From Vibrio halioticoli NBRC 102217 (GTDB taxonomy: Bacteria > Pseudomonadota > Gammaproteobacteria > Enterobacterales > Vibrionaceae), in assembly GCF_000496695.1 (NCBI RefSeq), contig NZ_BAUJ01000014.1, positions 1 to 64,000 on the forward strand: a stretch of DNA of 64,000 bases, in the 5' to 3' direction. Both the position numbers and the translations under genes were made by a program. Below, in pieces: positions 16,754 through 26,677 of this stretch. The notes under the pieces were generated by a model that worked only from the letters and a program-made list of their open reading frames with translations, ran no database searches and was not told where the DNA came from. Each line of letters starts with the position of its first letter. Position 1 is the first letter of the stretch.

Positions 16754-19387
16754 TTAGTGGGGAGCCAGTTTACTGATGTTTTCAATCAGTTTAGTGCGCA
16801 GTAGTTGTTGCAGTTGTTCGTCTAATTTATTCCCCTCAGGAGAGGTAATAATAAACAAATCTTCCGCTCGCTCACCAATGGTGGTGATCTTGGCAGCATG
16901 CAGATGCAAATCGAGCTTGGCAAAGGTGGCACCAACCGCGGCCAGCAGTCCCGGAGTATCGAGTGCCACTAATTCCATTAAGGTTTGGCTGTTATTTTTT
17001 GTGGCAATGAACTCGGTGCGAGTTTTTACCTTAAAGTGCACTAAATTACGCGGTGTGCGTCTTGGTTTTATTTTGGTTAGGCGGCCGTCTTTGATCACAT
17101 CTTGCAGATGCTTAATAATCCCCGCATGTCGGCTCTCTTCTAGCGGCTGATTATTTTGATCTAAGATGATAAAGGTATCTAAAATGTATTTATCACGACT
17201 GATCATCACCTGCGCATCGTGCACATTGAAATTTCTACGATCAAGCTCTGCCACTACGCTGGCAAATAATACCGGTTGATCTTTGGTATACACAAATAAC
17301 TCAGAGCCGCCACGAGTTGGCTGTGGGTTGATCAGTATCAACGGCGAGTCTGGATCTTCTTGTTGTAAAATAGCCTGAGCGTGCCACGCCAACTGTTGTG
17401 GAGTATGGCGTAAGAAGTAATCGGCTTTAAAGCGTTGCCATAGCAGTTCAATTTCTCGCGGGGTGAAGCCTTGGCTTCTTAATACCGCAGATGCTTGTTG
17501 TTGGTTATGTCTTATTCTTTCTCTGACATCGACAGGGTTCTCAAGCCCTCGTCGCAAAGCTCTTTGCGTTGAATAGAATAACTCAGTCAAAAGTGAGCGT
17601 TTCCAACTGTTCCATAGCTCAGGGTTAGTAGCACAAATATCGGCCACCGTCAGGCAGACCAGAAATTCCAGATACTCTTCGGTTTTTACTTTTTTCGCAA
17701 AATCGGCAATCACTTCTGGGTCTTGAATATCTCGTTTTTGTGCCGTAACCGACATCAATAAGTGATGTCTGACTAACCAAGCAACCAGTTTAGCTTCTGG
17801 TTTCGATAAATTATGTTCAATACAGAAATCATACGCTTCACCTTCTCCGATCACCGAGTGATCGCCGCCGCGTCCTTTGCCGATATCGTGAAAAATAGCG
17901 GCAATGATCAACAACTCAGGTTTTTGAATTCTAGGCAGTACTTCACAGCAAATAGGGTGCTTTTCTCTGTTTTGAATATCACTAAAGGTATTGATGTGTT
18001 TGAGCAGACGCATGCTGTGTTCATCAACGGTATACACGTGGAACAGATCAAACTGCATTTGCCCTACAATCTGGCTCCATTGTGGCAGGTAGGCGGACAA
18101 TACCCCGAGTTGATGCATCAGACTAAAGGCTTTGTTTAAACAGTTAGGGTGCTTGACCAACAACATGAATTTTTCGCGTGCTTCAGGAATATCATGCAGA
18201 AAACGGTTTAATCGTCTTCTGGCGGTGCGCAGTTGACGAAGGGTAGGCGGCGCTACTCCGGTAATGCTTGAGTCATTGGCGATATGGATAAACATATCCA
18301 ATATGGTGTCGGGGCGAGCTTGAAAGAGTGCGGGTTTTCTGGCTTCGATTAAGTGCCCACGACGCTGAAAATCGTCATTGATGATGTCTGCTGGAACTAA
18401 CTTACCTTGATTTAAAATCGCTTGGTCAAAAAGTTTAAGCAGCATTTTGTTCAGTTCTATGATGCGACGTAAAGTGCGGTAGAACTCTTTCATCATGCGC
18501 TCAACGGGTTGATTTCTCTCTCCGGTAAAGCCTAAGTTTTCAGCCACTTTTGCTTGATAGGCAAAAGAGAGACGGTTGTCATAGCGTTTTAATTCAATAT
18601 GCAGGGCAAAGCGAATTTGCCAAAGGAAGTTTTGGCACTCTTGCAGTTCGCGGTATTCAGCGTCGGTTAAGAAACCGTGATGGCTCATTTCTAGTAACGA
18701 GGATGCGCCAAAGTGACGTCTTGCCACCCAACTTAATGTATGGATATCACGCAGACCACCGGGGCTGGATTTAATATCGGGTTCTAAGTTGTAGCCAGTG
18801 TCGTGATAGCGCGCGTGACGCTGTTTTTGCTCTTCTAACTTAGCGCGATAAAACACCGCACTTGGCCAAAAAGTCTCAGCATGAATTTCGTTTCTCAATA
18901 GCTGAAAGCAATTTTGGCTGCCACAAATTAAACGTGATTCTTGCAGGTTAGTGGCAACGGTTAAATCGTCTTTTGCCACTTCAATACACTCACTGATGCT
19001 ACGTACACTGTGCCCAACTTCAAGTCTGAGATCCCATAGCAAAGTGACAAATTCACTAATTTTTGGTGTGACTTCTTCTTTTAACGGTCGTTTAGACAAG
19101 ATCAAGATATCAATATCTGATAGCGGGTGCAGTTCGCTACGACCGTAACCGCCAACGGCAACCAGAGAGATACCTTCCATATTCTGAAAGCCGAAGTAAT
19201 TCCAGATTCGCTCTAATAGCGAGTCCATAAAATCACTGCGTTGTTGAACCAACCCAGAGACAGGTTGACGTTCTAGAAAAGCGCTTTTTTGCTGTTCACT
19301 AAAAAGGTGCAGTAAATGGCGTAGGTTTTGAATATCCAGTTGTTGATCAGACAGTTGAGCTGGGGATAGAGCATCGATGTTTGGCAC
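16754..19387 (-). CDS. glnD: GlnD, bifunctional uridylyltransferase/uridylyl-removing enzyme
   Basis: GlnD senses glutamine and uridylylates or deuridylylates the P-II protein GlnB, whose gene lies at 45.2 kb. Domains in order: a nucleotidyltransferase with GGYGRSELHPLSDIDIL, a long helical linker, an HD domain with FHDIGKGRGGDHS, and two C-terminal ACT domains that bind glutamine. No ATG fits the start. I chose the GTG at 19387: AGGA lies 8 bases upstream and it gives 877 residues (E. coli 890). The frame is open to a TTG at 19468 but that extension is unlike the family. In most relatives map lies next door; here an HD-GYP gene intervenes. Confidence 0.94.
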   Translation of the reverse strand: MPNIDALSPAQLSDQQLDIQNLRHLLHLFSEQQKSAFLERQPVSGLVQQRSDFMDSLLERIWNYFGFQNMEGISLVAVGGYGRSELHPLSDIDILILSKRPLKEEVTPKISEFVTLLWDLRLEVGHSVRSISECIEVAKDDLTVATNLQESRLICGSQNCFQLLRNEIHAETFWPSAVFYRAKLEEQKQRHARYHDTGYNLEPDIKSSPGGLRDIHTLSWVARRHFGASSLLEMSHHGFLTDAEYRELQECQNFLWQIRFALHIELKRYDNRLSFAYQAKVAENLGFTGERNQPVERMMKEFYRTLRRIIELNKMLLKLFDQAILNQGKLVPADIINDDFQRRGHLIEARKPALFQARPDTILDMFIHIANDSSITGVAPPTLRQLRTARRRLNRFLHDIPEAREKFMLLVKHPNCLNKAFSLMHQLGVLSAYLPQWSQIVGQMQFDLFHVYTVDEHSMRLLKHINTFSDIQNREKHPICCEVLPRIQKPELLIIAAIFHDIGKGRGGDHSVIGEGEAYDFCIEHNLSKPEAKLVAWLVRHHLLMSVTAQKRDIQDPEVIADFAKKVKTEEYLEFLVCLTVADICATNPELWNSWKRSLLTELFYSTQRALRRGLENPVDVRERIRHNQQQASAVLRSQGFTPREIELLWQRFKADYFLRHTPQQLAWHAQAILQQEDPDSPLILINPQPTRGGSELFVYTKDQPVLFASVVAELDRRNFNVHDAQVMISRDKYILDTFIILDQNNQPLEESRHAGIIKHLQDVIKDGRLTKIKPRRTPRNLVHFKVKTRTEFIATKNNSQTLMELVALDTPGLLAAVGATFAKLDLHLHAAKITTIGERAEDLFIITSPEGNKLDEQLQQLLRTKLIENISKLAPH

Positions 19388-19568
19388 GCACGAAGTCCTT
19401 TTATGCAGTAGAGTCACTACAATTGATATTTCCTGAAATTGTGAGTGATAGCAAGATAAAGTTAGCAAACAAAAGCGTTTTCATACGGTAAATTAGGCAA
19501 AAAAACCAATATATTCATACACTTTCATAATTATTGTTCTAATCTAATTTAGTGAGGGAGTTTCATTA

Positions 19569-19583
19569 ATGAGGGTTGGATGA
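19569..19583 (+). CDS. putative 4-codon leader ORF before the HD-GYP gene
   Basis: ATG at 19569 follows a strong GAGGGAG (19554-19560) at 8 bases and reads four codons (MRVG) to a TGA that overlaps the main ATG at 19580. The mini-ORF itself contains GAGGG, which can serve the main gene. It may be a coupling device or chance; there is no coding evidence at this length. Confidence 0.3.
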   Translation: MRVG

Positions 19584-22500
19584 AAAGGCGATTTACGATA
19601 AAGGTGACAGTGATCAGTCTCTTTATCCTGACAACTTGTATAACCGCTAGTGTTGCAATCAGTTTGCAATACTATTTTAGTCGTCAACAAGCTCTTCATA
19701 CTGCGTTAGAAAAGTATCAAGGTATCTCTCACAGCATTGGCAATGAAGTTCGTGAATTTGATGAGTTTGTGACCAATCTAACCAAAGTCCTTGCCAGCCT
19801 TGAACAAGAGCTGGAGCAATTTGAGCATAACCATATCGCGCGCAATGCATTTGCTCAGTTGATGGAAAACAGCCCGATGTTTTATAGCGTTTATATTGCT
19901 AGAAAAAACGGGCATTTTTACCAGCTCATTAATTTAGATTCTGTAGAAGGATTGCGGCCGCGAATTGGCGCGCAGACTCAAGACCGTTGGGCGCTGGTGG
20001 AAATAAAAAAAGATCAGCAGACCAATACGAAAGTAACCTCTTACTACAGTGATGCCTTTGAACTCAGGGACAGTGTTATCGAGAGGAGCAAATTTAATGC
20101 GGTTGAACGCCCTTGGTTTGTAGGTGCTAACCATGCGCAAGTGTATAAAACCGATCCCTATTTATTCCACAATGTGCAATTAAACGGCCAAACTTACGCG
20201 TCGCGTATTAAAAATTCAAAATATGGCAGTGTGGTCGGGATTGATGTGGTGGTCGCTTCTTTAGCTCACGAAGTAAAAGCTGGATTAGGACCGGTGCAAA
20301 CTCATTTGCCTGCTCAGTTTTTTATTTATGATCAAACTGGCACGTTAAAGGCTTCATCGCACGAGGATAAATATTCATTATTGCCGGGAGTGAGCCCTCT
20401 TGAACTTACTCCTGAGCAACACGCACTGATTAATGCCTCCGATACGCTTGAAGTATCAAACCAAACCGATTGGCCACCTTTAGATTTTGCCGTTTCGGGT
20501 AAACCTACGGGGTATTTTATTGATGTTATGCGCATCATATCGCTAAAAACGGGAATCCAGTTCAAGTTCATTAATGGACTGAGTTGGCTAGAGATGGTGC
20601 AAGCGTATAAAGACGGTGATATTGAGGTTTTATTCCCTGTGGCGTATAACGCGACCAGTCGAGGCTTGGGAGAACTGAGTACGCCATTAGCGCATTTTGA
20701 TTTCGCAGTGGCGGTTTCTAATACACGAATTAAAACGCTGAGTGAATTAAAAGGAAAAAAAGTTGGCATCTTAAAAGGATGGTCAATTGTCGAAGAAATT
20801 AGACGTGAACAACCTTCGATTGAGTTGGTGGAATTGGATGATATATACACAGGTCTGATACAAATAGAAGATGGTCAGCTGGATGGCGTGATTGATCTGG
20901 CGGTGATTTTACAAAGTAAAATTGATCGACACTTTATAGAGGGACTTAAGGTTCATCGTATCGACTCGGCAAGTCTATTGCAGGTGCAAAACTCGTTTCA
21001 TTTTGTGGCGAAAAGCATCGACCCTAAGCTTGCTGAGATCATGAATTTAGCGGTCAAAAGTTTAACGCCGAGTGAAATTCATTTTCTGGAAAATAAATGG
21101 TTTGGTTCAGGAAGCCCTAACAGCGTAGTCCCATACAAGTTCCTCATCGATGCGACCAAAGATCCTAGTCTGCGCAATCAACTGTCTAAATTTAATGTGG
21201 ATGGCGTGCCTTATTTTGGCTTTGTGCAACAACTGAACTTATATGAAGACGGTACCGAATATCTGAGTATTACCATTCCTGCCGAATCGTTGTTAAAGGT
21301 GGCGCTGAGTAACGTCATGACGGTGACATTAGGTTCAGCCGCTATTTTGTTGTTACTGATCCCGTTATCGCATGTTTTTTCCAACCCTATTGTAAAGCCT
21401 ATTCATGCTCTGATTGCACAAACGGTGAAAGTCCGCGAGCGTAAATACAGCAGTGTTGAGCTAGTGCCAACCGTGATTAAGGAGTTGGATGAACTGTCGG
21501 TTTCGATTCAAACAACGGCCGACGAGTTGAGCCGTTACGAACAGCAACAGCAAGAATTTGTGGATTCATTTATCAAGCTAATTGCGCAAGCCATCGATGA
21601 TAAATCGCCCTATACAGCAGGTCACTGTAATCGAGTTCCAGAGTTGGCAATTATGTTAGCCAATGAAGCGGAAAAGTCGGCTAGGGGCTCATTGGCTCAA
21701 TTTGAATTTGTCAATGATGCGCAGCGAAGGGAGTTCAAAATAGCCGCTTGGTTGCATGATTGTGGCAAGATCACCACCCCTGAGCATATTGTTGATAAAG
21801 GCTCAAAATTAGAGGTGAATTATAACCGCATTCACGAAATTCGAACTCGTTTTGAGGTGATGATTCGCGATCAGATTATTGCCTTTTATCAACAGCAATC
21901 CCCACAGTTAAATCCGGATATGGATAGCCAACTGCAAGCCAACATTGAGGCGTTAAAACATGAGTTTTCATTGGTTGCTAAAGCCAATGTCGGTGGAGAA
22001 ATGATGGATGATGAGGCCATTGAGCGCATCCAGCAAATTGCGCAGAAAACGTGGGTTCGTTATTTAGATAATCGGATAGGGTTATCTCCTGAAGAAGAGC
22101 GCCATTATAGCGAAACTGATTTAGCCTATGCGCAATCAAAGCCGGCAAATACACCGGCCATTGAACCTTTGCTTGCGGATAAACCTGAGCATTGCATCGC
22201 CCATCCGCAGAAGGTGGAATTTGACCCAAATTTTGCCATTAAAATGGAAGTGCCCGAGTATCTTGCTAACCGAGGTGAGATCTATAACTTGTGCATTCGT
22301 AAAGGTACTTTGACGGAAGAGGACAGGTTTAAGATTAATGAGCACATTATCAGTACGATTAAAATGCTCGAAGCAATGCCTTTCCCTGAAGAGTTATCAA
22401 AAGTGCCACGCTACGCTTCTACGCATCATGAAACAATGAAAGGCACTGGTTATCCAAGAAAACTCAAAGGTGAAGAGCTGAGCATTCCTGAACGCATTAT

Positions 22501-22729
22501 GGCACTGTCGGATGTATTTGAAGCTCTTACCGCAGCAGATAGACCGTATAAAAAAGCCAAAACGCTCAGCGAATCTTTGAAGATCATGAAGTTTATGGTG
22601 CTCGATGAGCATTTGGATAAAGAAGTGTATCGTTTGTTCTTACACAGCAAGATTTATCTGGACTATGCTCAGCAGTATCTAACGCCTGAACAAATAGATG
22701 ATGTAGATATTGAAGATTATTGGGTGTGA
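19580..22729 (+). CDS. transmembrane sensor with Cache, SBP_bac_3 and HD-GYP domains
   Basis: 1049 residues, predicted cyclic di-GMP phosphodiesterase. Transmembrane helix 1 is about residues 10-30. The periplasmic part starts like a double Cache domain (35-275), then has a SBP_bac_3-type substrate-binding domain (about 285-508, like amino-acid-binding proteins), then a Cache-like closing segment (about 518-572, PYFGFVQQL...YLSITIPAESLL). Transmembrane helix 2 is about 578-598, then a HAMP-like linker. The HD-GYP domain is intact in its metal sites: H682, HDCGK 726-730, H922, HH 949-950, GYP 957-959 and D978. A lysine (954) replaces the usual aspartate before GTGYP, and about 165 residues are inserted after HDCGK, a known subtype. 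The ligand is unknown; an amino acid or similar is plausible. Confidence 0.85.
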   Translation: MKRRFTIKVTVISLFILTTCITASVAISLQYYFSRQQALHTALEKYQGISHSIGNEVREFDEFVTNLTKVLASLEQELEQFEHNHIARNAFAQLMENSPMFYSVYIARKNGHFYQLINLDSVEGLRPRIGAQTQDRWALVEIKKDQQTNTKVTSYYSDAFELRDSVIERSKFNAVERPWFVGANHAQVYKTDPYLFHNVQLNGQTYASRIKNSKYGSVVGIDVVVASLAHEVKAGLGPVQTHLPAQFFIYDQTGTLKASSHEDKYSLLPGVSPLELTPEQHALINASDTLEVSNQTDWPPLDFAVSGKPTGYFIDVMRIISLKTGIQFKFINGLSWLEMVQAYKDGDIEVLFPVAYNATSRGLGELSTPLAHFDFAVAVSNTRIKTLSELKGKKVGILKGWSIVEEIRREQPSIELVELDDIYTGLIQIEDGQLDGVIDLAVILQSKIDRHFIEGLKVHRIDSASLLQVQNSFHFVAKSIDPKLAEIMNLAVKSLTPSEIHFLENKWFGSGSPNSVVPYKFLIDATKDPSLRNQLSKFNVDGVPYFGFVQQLNLYEDGTEYLSITIPAESLLKVALSNVMTVTLGSAAILLLLIPLSHVFSNPIVKPIHALIAQTVKVRERKYSSVELVPTVIKELDELSVSIQTTADELSRYEQQQQEFVDSFIKLIAQAIDDKSPYTAGHCNRVPELAIMLANEAEKSARGSLAQFEFVNDAQRREFKIAAWLHDCGKITTPEHIVDKGSKLEVNYNRIHEIRTRFEVMIRDQIIAFYQQQSPQLNPDMDSQLQANIEALKHEFSLVAKANVGGEMMDDEAIERIQQIAQKTWVRYLDNRIGLSPEEERHYSETDLAYAQSKPANTPAIEPLLADKPEHCIAHPQKVEFDPNFAIKMEVPEYLANRGEIYNLCIRKGTLTEEDRFKINEHIISTIKMLEAMPFPEELSKVPRYASTHHETMKGTGYPRKLKGEELSIPERIMALSDVFEALTAADRPYKKAKTLSESLKIMKFMVLDEHLDKEVYRLFLHSKIYLDYAQQYLTPEQIDDVDIEDYWV

Positions 22730-22746
22730 TTCGCGACCTGTATAAA

Positions 22747-22773
22747 CAAAAAGCCAGCATCTGCTGGCTTTTA
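22747..22773. terminator. bidirectional terminator
   Basis: AGCCAGCA and TGCTGGCT form a tight stem, with A residues before and T residues after, between the convergent HD-GYP and map genes. Confidence 0.85.
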
Positions 22774-22791
22774 TTCATTTAATCGCGTTGA

Positions 22792-23667
22792 TTAGTTGTT
22801 CATTAAACGAGGAATGGACTCATCACTGCGCAGAGTTAGTACTTCACAACCTTGTTTAGTCACCACAATGGTGTGTTCCCACTGCGCTGAGTTTTTACCA
22901 TCACCGGTGTACACCGTCCAATCATCATTGGCATCGATAGAACAACCGAACTTGCCGGCGTTGATCATAGGTTCAATGGTGAAACACATGCCTTCTTTTA
23001 GCACGCGACGGTCAAAGTTTTTGTAGTGCACGACTTGTGGCTCCTCGTGGAACTCGTTACCAATGCCGTGACCGCAGAAATCTTTAACAATTGAGAACTT
23101 ATTACGTGGGTTCTTTTTGTTGTTTTCTTTGATGTATTTTTCAATGGCGGTGCCAATAGCGCCAACGGTTGCACCAGGTTTTACTTGTTTCATACCCAAG
23201 TAAAGTGCCTCTTGGGCCACCATGCACAGACGTTTGTCACTTGGCGTTACATCGCCAATCAAAAACATTTTAGACGTATCGCCGTGGTAGCCTTCTGGAC
23301 GAGTGCTAAGATCGGCATTTTCATCGTCTGGGATAATCACAGTGATGTCGATATTAACAATGTCACCGTTTTTAAGCACAGCCGGTTTTTTCTGACCATT
23401 ACTGCCCACTTCATCTTCTAGTGCAGGGATACCATGGCAGACAATATGGTTAATAGAAGTACAGATTGATTTTGGGAATCCGTGGTAATCCAGAGGAGCC
23501 GAGTAGGCACCGTTCTGTAAAGTAAATTCATGACAGAGCTTATTCAACTCTTCGGTGGTTACCCCTTCTTTTACGTGCGGGGTAATCATCTCTAAAACAT
23601 CCGCTGCTAATTTACCTGCAACGCGCATTTTTTCGATTTCAGCTTCAGTTTTAATTTTTATCGACAT
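22792..23667 (-). CDS. map: Map, type I methionine aminopeptidase
   Basis: Map removes the initiator methionine from nascent proteins. The 291-residue product is longer than the 264 of E. coli, but all five metal ligands are present: D107 (VNIDIT), D130 (YHGD), H200 (GHGIG), E232 (TIEPM) and E264 (WEHTIV). The substrate-binding histidine is in the CHGIP segment (77-81). The extra length lies in three surface loops, about 85-98, 113-126 and 182-190. It is divergent from rpsB, as usual in gammaproteobacteria. Confidence 0.95.
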   Translation of the reverse strand: MSIKIKTEAEIEKMRVAGKLAADVLEMITPHVKEGVTTEELNKLCHEFTLQNGAYSAPLDYHGFPKSICTSINHIVCHGIPALEDEVGSNGQKKPAVLKNGDIVNIDITVIIPDDENADLSTRPEGYHGDTSKMFLIGDVTPSDKRLCMVAQEALYLGMKQVKPGATVGAIGTAIEKYIKENNKKNPRNKFSIVKDFCGHGIGNEFHEEPQVVHYKNFDRRVLKEGMCFTIEPMINAGKFGCSIDANDDWTVYTGDGKNSAQWEHTIVVTKQGCEVLTLRSDESIPRLMNN

Positions 23668-23813
23668 GCTGTACTCAGTTAACTCTTTCTACAATTACCT
23701 TTATTCTAACAATACTGTGCTTACTCGCAAATGAAAATAAAACTCAGCTAGCGACACCTTTAGTCTCAAACGTAAAATAAATAGGATATTTCTGGTAATC
23801 AGGCCGATAAATA

Positions 23814-23822
23814 TGGTATAAA
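23814..23822 (+). promoter_or_regulatory. rpsB promoter, extended -10 with GC-rich discriminator
   Basis: TGGTATAAA at 23814-23822 is an extended -10 element (TGnTATAAA) and is followed by GCGCGCC. This matches the arrangement described for rpsB promoters of gammaproteobacteria and is typical of stringently controlled genes. No good -35 is needed or seen. The start site would be near 23829. Confidence 0.7.
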
Positions 23823-23828
23823 GCGCGC

Positions 23829-24010
23829 CGAGATAGATTCCATTGTCTTCCTATTTTTGGGCGATATGGACACCTACCTCACATACTTACTTAATTTAAA
23901 TCACACACATTTCGACACATGATTCGGGGTGCTCCACGGTTTGCTAGGCAAATTGAGGGAGTCGAGTTCATGGGGAATGTGGAGGCCTAACCCCAATAGA
24001 GGATTATAAA
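23829..24010 (+). promoter_or_regulatory. rpsB 5' leader, candidate S2 autoregulatory RNA
   Basis: A roughly 180-nt leader precedes rpsB. Its last 90 nt are G-rich and can fold extensively (for example GGGGTG near 23926 and AACCCC near 23990). In E. coli, S2 represses rpsB-tsf by binding such a leader. Conservation of that mechanism here is an inference. The whole region between map and rpsB is 343 bp and also holds the divergent map promoter, which I could not define. Confidence 0.5.
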
Positions 24011-24742
24011 ATGGCAACTGTATCAATGCGCGATATGCTAAAAGCTGGTGTTCACTTCGGTCACCAAACTCGTTACTGGAACCCAAAAATGAAGCCATTC
24101 ATCTTTGGTGCTCGTAACAAGGTTCATATCATCAACCTAGAAAAAACTGTTCCTATGTTCAACGACGCTCTAGCTGAAATTGCTAAAGTTGGCGAGAAAA
24201 AAGGTAAAGTTCTTTTCGTTGGTACTAAACGCGCTGCATCTGAAGCTGTTAAAGAAGCTGCTATCGCAAGCAACCAATTCTACGTTAACAACCGCTGGTT
24301 AGGTGGTATGTTGACTAACTACAAAACTGTTCGTCAATCAATCAAGCGTCTAAAAGAACTTGAAGCTCAAGCTCAAGACGGTACTTTTGAGAAACTAACT
24401 AAGAAAGAAGCTCTAATGCGTACTCGTGAAATGGAGAAGCTAGAGAAATCTCTTGGTGGTATCAAAGACATGGGCGGTCTACCTGACGCTCTATTCGTTA
24501 TCGATGCTGATCACGAACATATCGCTGTTAAAGAAGCGAACAACCTAGGTATCCCTGTATACGCTGTTGTAGATACTAACTCTGACCCAGACGGTGTTGA
24601 TTACATCATCCCTGGTAACGACGATGCAATCCGCGCGGTACAACTATACCTTAACGCGGCTGCACTAGCTGTGACTGAAGGTCGTAACAAAGACGTTGCA
24701 ACTGCTGCTGATAAAGACGGTTTCGTAGAAGAAGCTGAATAA
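24011..24742 (+). CDS. rpsB: 30S ribosomal protein S2
   Basis: Component of the small ribosomal subunit, bound late at the platform side and needed for S1 docking. 243 residues against 241 in E. coli. Conserved blocks are [32 protein letters not shown], and the aspartate-rich [14 protein letters not shown]. An AGAGG element lies 9 bases before the ATG. First gene of the rpsB-tsf operon, with a likely autoregulatory leader. Confidence 0.98.
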   Translation: MATVSMRDMLKAGVHFGHQTRYWNPKMKPFIFGARNKVHIINLEKTVPMFNDALAEIAKVGEKKGKVLFVGTKRAASEAVKEAAIASNQFYVNNRWLGGMLTNYKTVRQSIKRLKELEAQAQDGTFEKLTKKEALMRTREMEKLEKSLGGIKDMGGLPDALFVIDADHEHIAVKEANNLGIPVYAVVDTNSDPDGVDYIIPGNDDAIRAVQLYLNAAALAVTEGRNKDVATAADKDGFVEEAE

Positions 24743-24812
24743 TATCTGCTCCGCGTCACACTTAGTCGTTTGTCGGAATACCGATTAATAAAGACTAAGT
24801 GCTAGTATACAT

Positions 24813-24842
24813 CAGGGGCCCCAATTTAGGCCCCTGAATTTT
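24813..24842 (+). terminator. attenuator between rpsB and tsf
   Basis: CAGGGGCC (24813-24820) pairs with GGCCCCTG (24829-24836) around 8 nt, followed by AATTTTA. A GC-rich hairpin with a weak U-tract between the two genes fits partial termination, which would set the S2 to EF-Ts ratio. Confidence 0.75.
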
Positions 24843-24871
24843 ACCTTTTGAATCAACTTGAGGATTAGAGA

Positions 24872-25714
24872 ATGGCTGTAACTGCTGCTCTAGTAAAAGA
24901 ACTGCGCGACCGTACTGGCGCAGGTATGATGGACTGTAAAAAGGCTCTTAACGAGACTGACGGTGATATCGAACTAGCAATTGAAAACATGCGCAAATCA
25001 GGCGCTGCTAAAGCTGCTAAAAAAGCAGGCAACGTAGCTGCTGAAGGCAAAATCATTGTTAAAGATGCAAACGGCGTTGCTGTTCTTCTTGAAGTTAACT
25101 GTCAAACTGACTTCGTTGCTAAAGATGCAAGCTTCACTGCATTCGCAAACGAAGTAGCTGACGCTGCTCTAGCTTCTAAAGCTACTGCTGAAGAACTTCA
25201 AGCACAATTCGAAGAAGTTCGTATTGCTCTAGTTGCTAAAATCGGCGAAAACATCAACATCCGTCGCGTACAGTACGTTGAAGGTACTGCTATCGCTTCT
25301 TACCGTCACGGTGAGAAAATCGGTGTAGTTGTTGCTGGTGAAGGCGACGCTGAAACACTTAAGCACGTAGCAATGCACGTTGCTGCTTCTCGTCCTGAGT
25401 TCCTAAACCCAGAAGACGTACCAGCTGAAGTTGTTGCAAAAGAAAAAGCGGTTCAAGTTGAAATCGCAATGAACGAAGGCAAACCAGAAGCTATCGCTGA
25501 AAAAATGGTTGTCGGCCGCATGAAGAAATTCACTGGCGAAATCTCTCTAACAGGTCAAGCGTTCGTAATGGAACCTAAGAAATCTGTTGGTGAAATCCTA
25601 AAAGAGCGTGGCGCATCAGTATCTGATTTCGTTCGCTTGGAAGTAGGTGAAGGCATCGAGAAAGCTGCTGAAATGAGCTTTGCTGACGAAGTTGCAGCGG
25701 TTCAAAAAGGTTAA
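24872..25714 (+). CDS. tsf: elongation factor Ts
   Basis: EF-Ts is the nucleotide-exchange factor that releases GDP from EF-Tu. 280 residues (E. coli 283). The N-terminal UBA-like domain has [17 protein letters not shown], and the TDFVAKD motif that inserts into EF-Tu is present. The second gene of the rpsB operon, after an internal attenuator. Ribosome binding site GAGG at about 10 bases. Confidence 0.98.
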   Translation: MAVTAALVKELRDRTGAGMMDCKKALNETDGDIELAIENMRKSGAAKAAKKAGNVAAEGKIIVKDANGVAVLLEVNCQTDFVAKDASFTAFANEVADAALASKATAEELQAQFEEVRIALVAKIGENINIRRVQYVEGTAIASYRHGEKIGVVVAGEGDAETLKHVAMHVAASRPEFLNPEDVPAEVVAKEKAVQVEIAMNEGKPEAIAEKMVVGRMKKFTGEISLTGQAFVMEPKKSVGEILKERGASVSDFVRLEVGEGIEKAAEMSFADEVAAVQKG

Positions 25715-25736
25715 TTTATAGCCTTGTTAATATTTT

Positions 25737-25767
25737 AAAAGACCGTGGCCTTTGCTGCGGTCTTTTT
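25737..25767 (+). terminator. terminator after tsf
   Basis: AAAAGACCG (25737-25745) pairs with CGGTCTTTT (25758-25766), extended inward by GC/GC pairs, with a T-run. It ends the rpsB-tsf operon. Confidence 0.85.
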
Positions 25768-25884
25768 ACGAATAAACACTAAATAGTTAGTGGTTGAGAA
25801 TTGGGATTTAGCCTATCTTCTTTCAAGATCAGCAAGTCTCTATCCTCAACTGTTAATCGATAACTCTTTTAGAAGGTATACTTC

Positions 25885-26616
25885 ATGACTACAAATCCTA
25901 AACCAGCATATCAGCGTATCCTATTAAAACTGAGTGGTGAGGCTCTACAAGGCTCAGAAGGTTTTGGCATTGATCCGACTATTCTTGAGCGTATGGCTCA
26001 GGAAGTAAAAGAGTTAGTTGAACTAGGTGTAGAAGTGGGCGTTGTTATCGGCGGTGGTAACCTTTTCCGTGGCGCAGGTCTTGCAGAAGCAGGTATGAAT
26101 CGCGTCGTTGGCGATCACATGGGTATGCTAGCAACGGTAATGAACGGCCTTGCAATGCGTGATGCTCTGCACCGTGCTTATGTTAACGCTCGCGTAATGT
26201 CTGCTATTCAACTGAAAGGCGTGTGTGACGACTACAATTGGGCGGATGCCATTCGTGAGTTACGTCAAGGCCGCGTGGTTATTTTCTCTGCAGGTACAGG
26301 TAACCCGTTCTTCACAACAGACTCTGCTGCATGTCTACGTGGTATCGAAATTGAAACTGATCTAGTACTTAAAGCGACAAAAGTTGACGGCGTATACAAT
26401 GCTGACCCTGCGAAGAACCCAGACGCTGAACTTTACAGCCAGTTAACGTACAATGAAGTTCTAGATAAAGAGCTTAAAGTTATGGATCTAGCGGCGTTTA
26501 CATTGGCACGCGATCACAACATGCCAATTCGTGTATTTAATATGAACAAGCCAGGCGCACTACGTCGCGTGGTAATGGGTGAAGCTGAAGGTACTCTTAT
26601 CAGCAGCGCTGAATAA
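25885..26616 (+). CDS. pyrH: PyrH, UMP kinase
   Basis: Phosphorylates UMP to UDP, first step to UTP and CTP. It is hexameric and regulated by GTP and UTP. 243 residues (E. coli 241), amino-acid kinase fold. Blocks visible are [10 protein letters not shown] near the N-terminus, [11 protein letters not shown], the [15 protein letters not shown] dimer helix, and [16 protein letters not shown]. It has its own region upstream after the tsf terminator, so probably its own promoter, and it is followed by frr. Confidence 0.97.
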   Translation: MTTNPKPAYQRILLKLSGEALQGSEGFGIDPTILERMAQEVKELVELGVEVGVVIGGGNLFRGAGLAEAGMNRVVGDHMGMLATVMNGLAMRDALHRAYVNARVMSAIQLKGVCDDYNWADAIRELRQGRVVIFSAGTGNPFFTTDSAACLRGIEIETDLVLKATKVDGVYNADPAKNPDAELYSQLTYNEVLDKELKVMDLAAFTLARDHNMPIRVFNMNKPGALRRVVMGEAEGTLISSAE

Positions 26617-26677
26617 TCGCCCTAGCACAACTTAGAATGGCCATTCATTTGGCCTAGACAATTTCAAAGGTGAAATC

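Noticed and set aside
19388..19468. TTG start at 19468 for glnD
   Set aside because: No family similarity in the first 27 residues; the GTG at 19387 has AGGA upstream.
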